Both the position numbers and the translations under genes were made by a program. This document shows positions 17,358 to 25,200 of a DNA stretch of 64,000 nucleotides, piece after piece. The stretch's first letter is position 1. Each line of letters opens with the position of its first letter. Under the pieces are notes generated by a model. The model had not been told where the DNA came from. It worked only from the letters and a program-made list of their open reading frames with translations, and searched no databases. Origin of the DNA: an uncultured Saprospiraceae bacterium. Lineage in GTDB: Bacteria; Bacteroidota; Bacteroidia; Chitinophagales; Saprospiraceae. Location of the stretch: assembly GCA_938015435.1 (NCBI GenBank), contig CALLPN010000014.1:1-64000 (forward strand), read 5' to 3'.

Positions 17358-17395
17358 AAAAAGCAGAACATTATGTGTTCTGCTTTTTCTTTTTG
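17358..17395 (+). terminator. Intrinsic terminator of ku
   Basis: AAAAAGCAGAACA and TGTTCTGCTTTTT form a perfect 13-bp stem around a 5-base loop, with a T-rich tail. The A/T symmetry would let it work in both directions. Confidence 0.88.
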
Positions 17396-17507
17396 AAAAC
17401 GCCTCAATTCAATGAGAATTAATCTACGTACAGATTGTAATGCACTTTTATAATAGAATAATCTTTAAGAGCTATTTAAAATTACTCAGTTGAGTAGTTT
17501 CCAAGAG

Positions 17508-17543
17508 GCCCCATTAAGATGCAAAATTTTAATGGGGCTTTCT
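17508..17543 (+). terminator. Orphan terminator-like hairpin
   Basis: GCCCCATTAA and TTAATGGGGC form a perfect 10-bp stem around an 11-base loop, followed by TTTCT. It lies about 110 bp beyond the ku terminator with no annotated gene between, so it may end a small untranslated transcript or be a second ku terminator. Confidence 0.55.
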
Positions 17544-18088
17544 GTATGTAATACATTAGTAATTTCTTAGAGTATATATGAATTCGAATCTTTTTAAAAT
17601 CAAGTCTCAACGCGTATTTACTTTTTACTAGTTCACTTTTTTCTTTTCAATCTTCTTATCAAGATCGATTTTAGCTGAAGGGAATACTTGAGTTAACTAA
17701 GTCTATCTCTCAGAATGTATTTCCCAATTGAACGAGTTTCGAATGTGCGTTCTTTAGTTATCAAGCTGTCTTCTCATAATAGATAATCTCATTTATCTAA
17801 ATCAAAACGACCCTATTTTATATCGAATTAAAGCTGTTTCAGCTTTTAGATTCTCCCAATAATAAGCTCAATACCAAATCATTAAGGCTTCAAGTTTATG
17901 CCGAAACGGTAAATTATTATTCAATCATTTATATAATTAAATAAAAAATATATGATAAATTTTAATTTGTTTAAGCATGAGAATCAATATGAAAGGGAAA
18001 ATCATATTAAAATATTATTTCATATATAAGATATATTATAAAAATTCTATATATATTTAGGTCTCGTTTAGAAAGGCTCTTTTGAAAT
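17544..18088. other. AT-rich intergenic region upstream of the S24 regulator gene
   Basis: No coding frame, repeat family or RNA gene was recognised. The stretch 17930-18055 is extremely AT-rich and consists of runs such as ATATAAGATATATTATAAAA, which could hold a promoter or curved DNA. It leads to the leader frame at 18100 and the regulator gene at 18133. Confidence 0.4.
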
Positions 18089-18099
18089 GGAGGTATGAA

Positions 18100-18129
18100 A
18101 TGAGAAAACTACGCAATCACCAACTTTGA
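18100..18129 (+). CDS. Possible 9-codon leader peptide
   Basis: ATG at 18100 opens a frame of nine codons (MRKLRNHQL) ending in TGA at 18127-18129, 3 bp before the start codon of the S24 regulator. It is preceded by GGAGG at 18089-18093 with six bases of spacing, a strong Shine-Dalgarno match in a genome where such sites are rare. An overlapping ATG AAA TGA at 18095 is also present. The frame could regulate translation of the next gene, or the GGAGG could be chance. Protein-level evidence is absent. Confidence 0.3.
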   Translation: MRKLRNHQL

Positions 18130-18132
18130 ATA

Positions 18133-18975
18133 ATGAATAGTATCGTAACCAAGAGATTTGCACAATGTGTTGAGTTTCTCAAAGAGCAAGGCAGTATCAG
18201 ATCGATTAGGCAATTTTCGCAGAGTCTTGATTTTCAGCCACAGAGCATGGGGGAAATACTAAAGTTTAAAAGGGATGTCACATTAGAACTTGTACGTAAG
18301 ACCATCGAGACTTACAATCTCAATCCCAATTTTTTGTTTAGCGGTCTTGGAGAAATGCTTAATACATCAGTCGATGGAGGCATACTTACAGTAATTACAA
18401 ATAATGAACAAGAAGAGAGAATCGCTTATGTTCCAGTAGCTGCACAAGCAGGATATCATGATCATCTCAGTAGTCCTACTTATCTCGAGGAGTTGCCTAC
18501 GTTTGCATTACCAGGATATAAATACCAACAAGGAACACACAGATGTTTTGATGTATCAGGAGATAGTATGGAGCCAACACTATATACAACAGATAAAGTA
18601 GTATGCTCTTACGTGGACCCAGATATGAAATATCGAAGTCTTAGATCCAATCAAGTATATATAATAGTAACACAATCCGAAGTACTGGTAAAGAGGGTAG
18701 TGAATAATCTAAGAGCGAATGGAACCTTAGAATTACATTCCGACAATAATTACTATGAACCCTACATTGTAGAAGGAAATGATGTAAAAGAAGTTTGGAG
18801 AGTCGAATCCGTAATTTCTAGCTTCGTGTCTTGTCCTACACATGAGCGCAACGCACTTCACGAGGAGGTTAAGGATATGCAAACCAAGATGAATGATCAA
18901 TCTAGTTTGATTAGGAACCTAAATAAGACAATTGAACTTCTCATTAAACAAACTAGGACGACTACATTGAGTTAG
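18133..18975 (+). CDS. S24-family (LexA/CI-like) transcriptional regulator
   Basis: A 280-residue regulator with an N-terminal helix-turn-helix (about 5-70; SIRQFSQSLDFQPQSMGEIL) and a C-terminal S24 peptidase domain (about 95-225). The self-cleavage site is likely the Ala-Gly pair in VPVAAQAGY (about 106-107), with catalytic Ser145 in SGDSMEP and Lys187 in VLVKRVV. Such proteins repress genes until DNA damage or another signal triggers autocleavage; in Bacteroidota many act as stand-alone stress regulators rather than SOS LexA. A helical tail follows (about 235-275). No phage genes are nearby. A bidirectional terminator follows at 19003. Confidence 0.88.
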   Translation: MNSIVTKRFAQCVEFLKEQGSIRSIRQFSQSLDFQPQSMGEILKFKRDVTLELVRKTIETYNLNPNFLFSGLGEMLNTSVDGGILTVITNNEQEERIAYVPVAAQAGYHDHLSSPTYLEELPTFALPGYKYQQGTHRCFDVSGDSMEPTLYTTDKVVCSYVDPDMKYRSLRSNQVYIIVTQSEVLVKRVVNNLRANGTLELHSDNNYYEPYIVEGNDVKEVWRVESVISSFVSCPTHERNALHEEVKDMQTKMNDQSSLIRNLNKTIELLIKQTRTTTLS

Positions 18976-19002
18976 ATAAAATTAAAGAACACAACAAGAC
19001 AT

Positions 19003-19038
19003 AAAAAAAGCAACTATCTTATGATAGTTGCTTTTTTT
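19003..19038 (+). terminator. Bidirectional intrinsic terminator
   Basis: AAAAAAAGCAACTATC and its exact complement form a 16-bp stem around a 4-base loop, ending in T7. It closes the S24 regulator gene and could also stop minus-strand transcription. Confidence 0.88.
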
Positions 19039-19164
19039 ATGTGCATTCAAAGAGGTACAGACAATTCACTTTTCTTGCTTAATGTAGTATCTTCCTTTTG
19101 TTGCTTAAATGCATCAATTTGTACTGATACATTATAATACTTAAATAAAATCAAGTCGTAGACA

Positions 19165-19198
19165 TAAAAAAAGCCCTGCAAACAGAGTTTGCAGGGCT
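19165..19198 (-). terminator. Intrinsic terminator of the DUF937-OmpA gene
   Basis: On the minus strand AGCCCTGCAAAC and GTTTGCAGGGCT form a 12-bp stem around 3 bases, followed by T7. It lies 31 bp beyond the stop codon. Confidence 0.88.
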
Positions 19199-19229
19199 AA
19201 ATCATTAGTTCTAATAAGTAAGAAAGATC

Positions 19230-20708
19230 TTACTTGTTAATTCCTATTTCGATTCTTCTGTTCTTTGCTCTACCTTCTGCTGTACCGTTATCCGCTACTG
19301 GGTTCGCATCTCCATTTCCTACAGATTTGATTCTGCTTACGTCGATACCTTGTGCTACTAGTCTACCCATTACTGATGCAGCTCTTGCTTCAGATAATGC
19401 TTGGTTTTTAGTTGCATCTCCAGTGTTGTCAGTATAACCATTGATAGTTACATTAACTCCTGGGTAAGCCTTAAGAATAGACGCTAAATTGTCTACTTCT
19501 GAAGCGCTACCTAATGCCGCTGATCCAGATGCGAAATTTAAATTTTGAAAAGTAAAGTTACCTTCTCCTTTAAATCCTCCAGTGATGTAATCATTCATCT
19601 GTGACCCTGCAGATCCTGCTGTAAATTTCACTTTGTCTAATGCTGCTTTAGCGGCGGCATCAACTTTTCCGAATACAGCTCCTGCTGCATCAGCTACAGC
19701 ACCTGCTGCATCTTTAGTCATTTCACCTGCTGCATTTGCCGCATCACCTACTGCACCTACTGCAGATCCTGCTACATCACCTACTGCACCTGCTGCATCA
19801 CCTACTACATCTGTAGTTGCTTCTACTGCGTCACCCACAGCGCCTGTGATTTTGTCTGCACCACCTTTAGTAAATAACCAGATTCCGATACCAGCAATTA
19901 CTAAGAAAGGAAGAGCCCACTTGATCCAACCTAATCCTGTACTTGCTGCTGCTCCTGCTGCATCAGCTGCACCTCCAGCTAAATTAGCTGCACCGCCTAC
20001 TGCACCACTCGCTAATTTGCCAGCACCACCTACTGCATCTCCTGCTAATTTACCAGCACTTCCTACTGCTCCAGAAGCCATTTTTCCTGCGCTTCCTACT
20101 ACATCTTTCGCTGCTCCAGCTGCACCACCTACGGCTCCTGTTACGGCACCCATAGCTTTTCCAGCCATATCACCCATATCAGCGAATCCTAGTAATGATC
20201 CCATTCCTGATGGCATTGCTTTAGCTACGTGTTCTTTTTGACCCATAAGTAGATCCATTAGTCCGCCTGCGCCTTTTCCAGCTACTTGCTTACCGATGAT
20301 CCCCATAAGGAAAGGTGCAGCCATCTTCATTAAAGAAGAAGTACTTCCGCTACCTAGACCACTCATTTTTGAGATCATGTCAACCATGCCTCCCATTTTA
20401 TTTCCTAATAATGAAGTAAGAATTCCTCCACCACTATTAAGAAGACCGTTTACGCTACTTGCACCACCACCGAATAAATCGCCGATATTTCCAAGCATAC
20501 TAGTATCTACACCTTTGATCATATCCATGATCCCTGATGCACTAGATTTGTCACCTGCTCCTCCGATAAGTGATCCTAATACTGAAGGAAAAATACCTCC
20601 AAGAGCTGAAGTCACTTTGCTTTCGTCCTCACCTAGAAATGAAGCTGCTTGGTTTGCCAATGGACCTGAAACTTGGTCCTTTAACATATCTAATAAATTT
20701 AAAGACAT
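19230..20708 (-). CDS. DUF937 - Gly/Ala-rich linker - membrane helix - OmpA domain protein
   Basis: A 492-residue protein with four parts. Residues 1 to about 150 match the DUF937/YidB-type domain (LLDMLKDQVSGPLANQAASFLG, then ALGGIFPSVLGSLIGG). About 180-258 is a low-complexity Gly/Ala/Ser/Lys repeat region (SAGKMASGAVG-type units). One hydrophobic helix (about 262-282, LPFLVIAGIGIWLF) precedes a second Ala/Gly/Val/Asp repeat. The C-terminal 110 residues are an OmpA-like peptidoglycan-binding domain (FASGSAAL, INGYTDNTG, NRRIEIGI). There is no signal peptide; the central helix likely anchors it in the inner membrane with the OmpA domain in the periplasm. The start is the ATG at 20708; the frame is open upstream only through a TTG. 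Confidence 0.85.
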   Translation of the reverse strand: MSLNLLDMLKDQVSGPLANQAASFLGEDESKVTSALGGIFPSVLGSLIGGAGDKSSASGIMDMIKGVDTSMLGNIGDLFGGGASSVNGLLNSGGGILTSLLGNKMGGMVDMISKMSGLGSGSTSSLMKMAAPFLMGIIGKQVAGKGAGGLMDLLMGQKEHVAKAMPSGMGSLLGFADMGDMAGKAMGAVTGAVGGAAGAAKDVVGSAGKMASGAVGSAGKLAGDAVGGAGKLASGAVGGAANLAGGAADAAGAAASTGLGWIKWALPFLVIAGIGIWLFTKGGADKITGAVGDAVEATTDVVGDAAGAVGDVAGSAVGAVGDAANAAGEMTKDAAGAVADAAGAVFGKVDAAAKAALDKVKFTAGSAGSQMNDYITGGFKGEGNFTFQNLNFASGSAALGSASEVDNLASILKAYPGVNVTINGYTDNTGDATKNQALSEARAASVMGRLVAQGIDVSRIKSVGNGDANPVADNGTAEGRAKNRRIEIGINK

Positions 20709-20896
20709 AATCAATTGAATTTTAATAAGTTAGTTAATTTGTTATTGCTGTGGTTGTCAACCCAACAGCCATATGACGATTTTTTATTTAAAAAGTCACG
20801 CAAATGTCTTCTTAATCAGCTACAATCGTGCAAAAACTACAGACTATCTTTACTTTATATATTAAATAAATTAAATGATTACTTAAGAAATTGCCA

Positions 20897-22024
20897 ATGA
20901 ATATTCTTATTTGCCCTGATAGTTTCAAAGATTCTCTTGATTCTCAAGCGATTTGCGAGGTGTTATTGACCGAAATAAAAAATATTAAACACTTTATAAA
21001 TGTAGTATCCCTTCCCATGGCTGATGGAGGAGAAGGAACTTTAGATATAATATATAGTACAGGGGGTTTTGAACGGATAAAGTCTATAGCAAAGGATCCT
21101 CTTGGCAGAATGATATCAACTTCCTATCTCTGGAATAAAAAAAGTGAAACCGTCATAATAGAAATGGCTCAAGCAAGTGGAATAGAACGACTAACCCTGG
21201 AAGAGCGGAATTGTCTATACACCACTACTTATGGAACAGGAATGCAGATAGTAGATGCAATTACTAAATTTAATCCTCAGAAAGTAATCTTAACTGTTGG
21301 CAGTTCGGCCACTAATGATGCTGGTCTTGGTATGCTCTCCGCCTTGGGATGCGAAGTGATAGGCGAGATGGGCAAAGTATTGGAGATGCCAGTTGGCGCA
21401 GAGCTAATCAAGGTAAAGGCTTTAGTACAGAATATAGATTTTGAAAAACTAGTGGAAGGAGTAGAGTTTATTATTGTAAATGATGTGGATAATCCTTTTT
21501 CTGGAATGAATGGAGCTGCACATACCTATGCTAATCAGAAAGGGGCTTCGTACGAAGAGATCTTAATGCTAGAGAAAGGATTAATTAATATTAGAGATCT
21601 TGTTATTTCGGATAAGAATATCAATTTGGACGAAGTAAAGGGTGCAGGCGCTGCTGGCGGTCTAGCGGGAGGTGCTTATGCATATCTCAGCGCCAAAATG
21701 ATCTCAGGTGCATCATTTGTATCCGAAGTCAGTAGACTAGAAGAAGGAATAGCCCAATCAGATCTTGTAATAACTGGAGAGGGTAGACTAGATCATCAGA
21801 CACTTTATGGAAAGCTAGTGTATCATGTATATAGGATATGTAAGATCTATCAAAAGAAGATGATAGTGATTTGTGGGTCCAATAATCTAAGCGATCAGGA
21901 ACTAGAGCAAATCGGAAATCCTAAAGTATACGCATTGAATAATTATAACTTAGAGGCTTATACAGATGAAACAACGAAAAGAGACCTTAAAATAGTGATG
22001 AGGGATATTTTGAAGACTTTATAA
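20897..22024 (+). CDS. Glycerate kinase (glycerate 2-kinase, GarK/GlxK family)
   Basis: A 375-residue type-1 glycerate kinase that phosphorylates D-glycerate with ATP, linking glyoxylate and sugar-acid breakdown to glycolysis. Family landmarks are ICPDSFKDSL near the N-terminus, PMADGGEGT, VGSSATNDAGLGML, VNDVDNPF, GAGAAGGLAGGA and TGEGRLDHQT. The ATG at 20897 is chosen over an upstream TTG at 20891. No tartronate-semialdehyde reductase or glyoxylate gene is adjacent. The last 6 bases overlap the end of the convergent membrane-protein gene at 22019. Confidence 0.92.
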   Translation: MNILICPDSFKDSLDSQAICEVLLTEIKNIKHFINVVSLPMADGGEGTLDIIYSTGGFERIKSIAKDPLGRMISTSYLWNKKSETVIIEMAQASGIERLTLEERNCLYTTTYGTGMQIVDAITKFNPQKVILTVGSSATNDAGLGMLSALGCEVIGEMGKVLEMPVGAELIKVKALVQNIDFEKLVEGVEFIIVNDVDNPFSGMNGAAHTYANQKGASYEEILMLEKGLINIRDLVISDKNINLDEVKGAGAAGGLAGGAYAYLSAKMISGASFVSEVSRLEEGIAQSDLVITGEGRLDHQTLYGKLVYHVYRICKIYQKKMIVICGSNNLSDQELEQIGNPKVYALNNYNLEAYTDETTKRDLKIVMRDILKTL

Positions 22025-23038
22025 GGTCAGATCATTTTTGTTTGGTAAAATGTCTTTTTGTTTTTCTAGATTTTCTTTGAGATTGTCTAAATCTAAATTT
22101 TCGGTGTTTTTGTCAATGATGTCGAATATTTCGAAGTCTATAATTGCTTTCAGTGCAATGAGATCATTATTCATTTCATCTAATGTAAAGTCAAAAATAT
22201 TAGATTCTAAAACTTCACAATGATAAATCACAACTTCTTTGCCTGAATTTGTAAAAGCGACTAGTTCACCTACGATTAAGTCAAAAGTATCCGCAGAATG
22301 ACTTTGAGTTATTCTTACGCGGATATTGTTAATGTCATAAATAGATATTTCTTCTGGAATATATTTCGATAGATGTATTTTTAATGAGTTAAATTCTTGA
22401 TCTATTATTAATTTATTGTTTCCTAGATCACCAATTTTATTTCGATTAGTAATGAGTATGTCATTTTTATTTTTGATAAAGTTGAAGAATTTTGATTTTG
22501 AATTTGATGAGTCGTGATCAAGGTTCATCTTTTGAGTGGAATGGTTTCTTCTTTTTCTAATTATTGATGCACTGACAAATTTGTAAATTTTACCTGTACT
22601 AGTTTTTCTCTCATTGTTAAATTTCAGTTTTAATATATTCTTCGTTTTTTGAATAAATGAATGAGAGTTGGATTTGATAACTAATTGGAAGTCGGGATTG
22701 TCTTTATTGTTGATGTAGAATTCTATTTTGCCATTGTCATCATGGACATAGAGTATGTCGATGTTTTCTATGGGAATAAATTTTTCCACTTTGGATCCTC
22801 TTAGACGAGTAAAACCTGCTGATGAAATATCAAAGGAGTCTACGAAAAGAGAGAAGTTCAATTTTTTTCGTAATAACAATATTAGGAATATACCAAATAA
22901 AAATGGCGGTGCAATTGTCGGATACATCAAAGAAAGTAACATCAGAAATCCCATGTAGAATATTGAAATTATTCTATAGTCTATGGTTGCCTTTGCACCC
23001 GTAGCCAGTATTCTATTAGTGGTATGTTTTATTTTCAT
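22019..23038 (-). CDS. Membrane-anchored PH-like protein, paralogue 1 of a tandem trio
   Basis: A 339-residue protein of unknown function. Two hydrophobic helices (about 22-40 and 44-58) are followed by a beta-rich region (about 62-140) whose order of strands (SFDISSAGFTRLRGSKVEKFIPIENIDILYV) resembles bacterial PH-like domains, then a basic linker, a second beta region (about 195-275) and a short helix rich in Ile/Asp (LKAIIDFEIFDIIDK), ending with a charged tail. The same order is found in the two genes upstream on this strand (23089-24021 and 24104-25084), though sequence identity is low. The three are likely one operon. Function unknown; membrane-associated scaffold or sensor is a guess. 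Confidence 0.7.
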   Translation of the reverse strand: MKIKHTTNRILATGAKATIDYRIISIFYMGFLMLLSLMYPTIAPPFLFGIFLILLLRKKLNFSLFVDSFDISSAGFTRLRGSKVEKFIPIENIDILYVHDDNGKIEFYINNKDNPDFQLVIKSNSHSFIQKTKNILKLKFNNERKTSTGKIYKFVSASIIRKRRNHSTQKMNLDHDSSNSKSKFFNFIKNKNDILITNRNKIGDLGNNKLIIDQEFNSLKIHLSKYIPEEISIYDINNIRVRITQSHSADTFDLIVGELVAFTNSGKEVVIYHCEVLESNIFDFTLDEMNNDLIALKAIIDFEIFDIIDKNTENLDLDNLKENLEKQKDILPNKNDLTL

Positions 23039-23088
23039 ATATATCGATGGTAAATCAGGGCCTCAGTAAATGGATTTTATTTTTTCAT

Positions 23089-24021
23089 TTACTTCTGTTT
23101 TTCTGACAATGGATTAAGTTCTAAGGTCTCTAATGATTCAACTATTTTTAATTTGATGTCGAGATCTATAATTTTTATTATGTTTTCAAGATCTCTTTGG
23201 TAGTAGATGTAATTTTCATTAGTAACTTGTTTGGCATCCATCTCGTAGAGTATAAAATCAAAGCCGTCATTGTCTACGATGGAGATACTTAAATCTGATA
23301 ATTTGAAATCTCTTATTGAGTCAAATGAAATATACCTTTTGGTTCCTAAAGTAGCCTTAGTTGTGATGTTTCTATTTTTGTGGTCAAGAGTTACTCTATG
23401 CATAGGTAGATCAATGATTATAACGTCATCCATTTGCTTAATCTTATATAGTTTTGGTTGTTTTACGGTTTCTGATCGAATTAGTATTGTTGTTGATTCA
23501 CCATACAGTTTTCGCTTTCCTAAAATGTCAAGGCTTAACAGTTTTGCGATCTCATCGTTAATTGATGGTCTGATGAAAATATTGCTAATGAAAAGTAATA
23601 AGCGGTTCTCTGTATCTTTATTAATAGTCAGTTTAATATGCTTTTCGTCGACGTACTCTATAAGTAGACTATCAATTTTTTTAATGGTATAGATTTTTGA
23701 TTTTTTATTCGAATTGGTAATAGTTATGCCTTTTGAATCGATGACTATATGCTTTATGTGATTTTTAGGTTTTTGTTCTTTATTAAATAAGCTAAAAGCG
23801 CTAAATAAAATGTAAGTTAGAAATCCTAATAATATTAAGTAAATGAAGTCGCTATCTTTGAATATTGACAATATCGTTATAGAGGCAAGAATTTTTAGAT
23901 AAAATATAATCCAATGGACTACATTTTTATCTAGTAGACTTTGACCAATCCCTTCTAAGTGAATTGCTTTATCATCAGTTTTCTTGATTCTAAAATTGTG
24001 ATATGTATCTAGATTAATCAT
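23089..24021 (-). CDS. Membrane-anchored PH-like protein, paralogue 2 of a tandem trio
   Basis: A 310-residue protein with the same plan as its neighbours: two hydrophobic helices (about 36-54 and 61-78), a beta-rich segment (about 90-150, IKHIVIDSKGITITNSNKK followed by KKIDSLLIEYVDEKHIKL), a linker, a second beta segment with NITTKATLGTKRYISFDSI (about 217-235) and a terminal helix, IIKIIDLDIKLKIVESLE, matching the terminal helices of the other two. Its ATG overlaps the stop codon of the extended frame of the upstream paralogue (ATGATTAA), which argues for translational coupling in an ancestral arrangement. I cannot assign a function. Confidence 0.7.
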   Translation of the reverse strand: MINLDTYHNFRIKKTDDKAIHLEGIGQSLLDKNVVHWIIFYLKILASITILSIFKDSDFIYLILLGFLTYILFSAFSLFNKEQKPKNHIKHIVIDSKGITITNSNKKSKIYTIKKIDSLLIEYVDEKHIKLTINKDTENRLLLFISNIFIRPSINDEIAKLLSLDILGKRKLYGESTTILIRSETVKQPKLYKIKQMDDVIIIDLPMHRVTLDHKNRNITTKATLGTKRYISFDSIRDFKLSDLSISIVDNDGFDFILYEMDAKQVTNENYIYYQRDLENIIKIIDLDIKLKIVESLETLELNPLSEKQK

Positions 24022-24103
24022 TAAGATCTTTCAGTTGTTCTCTCAAGGTTAAATTGATTTTCTCATTTGACAAGTTAAATGAATCGAGGTCTAATTTATC
24101 TAA
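24014..24103 (-). pseudogene. Open 30-codon extension beyond the stop of paralogue 3
   Basis: Directly after the TAA at 24104-24106, the same frame stays open for 29 sense codons and ends in TAA at 24014-24016, overlapping the next gene's ATG. The encoded segment begins LDKLDLDSF and ends REQLKDLND. It lines up without gaps with the tail of paralogue 1: IDE-stop-LDKLDLDSF against IDKNTENLDLDNL. This looks like a once-translated tail cut off by a nonsense change, unless the stop is read through or is a sequencing error. Confidence 0.55.
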
Positions 24104-25084
24104 TTATTCATCTATACTTGACTTTATTTTCATGTCGATTATTGCAACAAGATTGCCAAAATCGTTTTCTATTTCAATGATGTCCATGTCTCCAGGAATT
24201 GCTTCGTGGGTTACAAAATTGAAAATTTCGATTGTTTCGCCATTTTTAAGATGAACAATTATTTTGACAGTAATTTGATTCGAAGTAGTTGTCGGAGAAG
24301 ATTCAGAGATTACTTTTTCAATAGAAGTAATGTTTTCAAAATAGATAAAACCAACACTATTCGCAGTTTGATATTGAAGTTGATTAGGGTTTTCGCCGAT
24401 ACTTATCCTATTCAATGTATCGGCTTTGCTATTTATAATTAGACTGTTTTCCTTAGAAGTAATTGAGAAGTATTCTGATCTGTATTCAAACAATTCTTCA
24501 CTGATGTCTTTGATTTCTTTTAGTTTGCGTTTGTGGTGACTACGTTTGCTCCAAAATCGTAATACTTGCTCTTTAGAATTACTAGTGTCAAGTACTTTTT
24601 TAAGGTTTGTAAAGTGAAGAATTGCGGCTAATGGATCTTGCTTTTTCTCATCATATACTGAAAATGATATACTACTATTATTGGTTTGATAGATTTTGAA
24701 ATTGTAATGGAGTCCTGATTTGATGCAAGTCATTGACTTAACGGTATCCCTACGAAACTGCAATTTCTTTAATTCAGATCCGTATAGATCTATCATTATT
24801 CTGTTTTTGTTGATACTTATCTTTTCTCCAAATTGAATGTAGTTTCTGTAATAATATTTGATTAACATACCTACCACTATCATCGGAAATAGAAGTAAAA
24901 ACCAAATATGTGTATAAGCTATTAGAAGTGTAATGAAAAATGTGGTCAACATACCTAAAAATCCGGCTGCGAGATAAAATCTTTTAGGGAAGTATCCACC
25001 TTTCCTAATGATCATACGATTCTTAGTAAATTGAGTGATTTTATTTTTCTCGTATTTCTTTTTGAAGAACATATTTATGATCAT
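24104..25084 (-). CDS. Membrane-anchored PH-like protein, paralogue 3, probably truncated at its tail
   Basis: A 326-residue protein with two hydrophobic helices near the N-terminus (about 36-54 and 58-75), a PH-like beta region (about 85-165, KISINKNRIMIDLYGSELKK), a linker and a second beta region with SVGFIYFENITSIEKV, and a terminal helix FGNLVAIIDMKIKSSIDE that matches the helices ending the conserved part of its two neighbours. The stop at 24104 falls inside a frame that continues for another 29 codons with similarity to paralogue 1. The frame is open upstream to a TTG at 25105, but the first ATG is at 25084. It is divergent from the nuclease-helicase gene; roughly 115 bp separate the starts. 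Confidence 0.7.
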   Translation of the reverse strand: MIINMFFKKKYEKNKITQFTKNRMIIRKGGYFPKRFYLAAGFLGMLTTFFITLLIAYTHIWFLLLFPMIVVGMLIKYYYRNYIQFGEKISINKNRIMIDLYGSELKKLQFRRDTVKSMTCIKSGLHYNFKIYQTNNSSISFSVYDEKKQDPLAAILHFTNLKKVLDTSNSKEQVLRFWSKRSHHKRKLKEIKDISEELFEYRSEYFSITSKENSLIINSKADTLNRISIGENPNQLQYQTANSVGFIYFENITSIEKVISESSPTTTSNQITVKIIVHLKNGETIEIFNFVTHEAIPGDMDIIEIENDFGNLVAIIDMKIKSSIDE

Positions 25085-25176
25085 CTCGAATTTCGTTCCA
25101 GTCAATCTTATACCTTTCTATCGATTTAAGATTGATTTCTAATTATCACTACAAAATACAACATTCTAACATTTTC

Positions 25177-25197
25177 ACCCATTTCTCGTACCTTGCC
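25177..25197 (+). promoter_or_regulatory. Candidate promoter overlapping the start of the nuclease-helicase gene
   Basis: TACCTTGC at 25189-25196 is close to the Bacteroidota -7 box TAnnTTTG. If used, transcription would begin at or just inside the ATG pair at 25198/25201, giving a nearly leaderless message and excluding the TTG at 25132. Motif evidence only. Confidence 0.25.
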
Positions 25198-25200
25198 ATG

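Noticed and set aside
19633..20718. Two long Ala/Pro-rich plus-strand frames (202 and 140 residues)
   Set aside because: They mirror the Gly/Ala-rich repeats of the DUF937-OmpA gene and show only low-complexity sequence.
25132..25200. TTG-started N-terminal extension of the nuclease-helicase
   Set aside because: It is rich in His/Asn/Tyr without pattern, needs a rare start codon, and overlaps a likely promoter; ATG 25201 is better.
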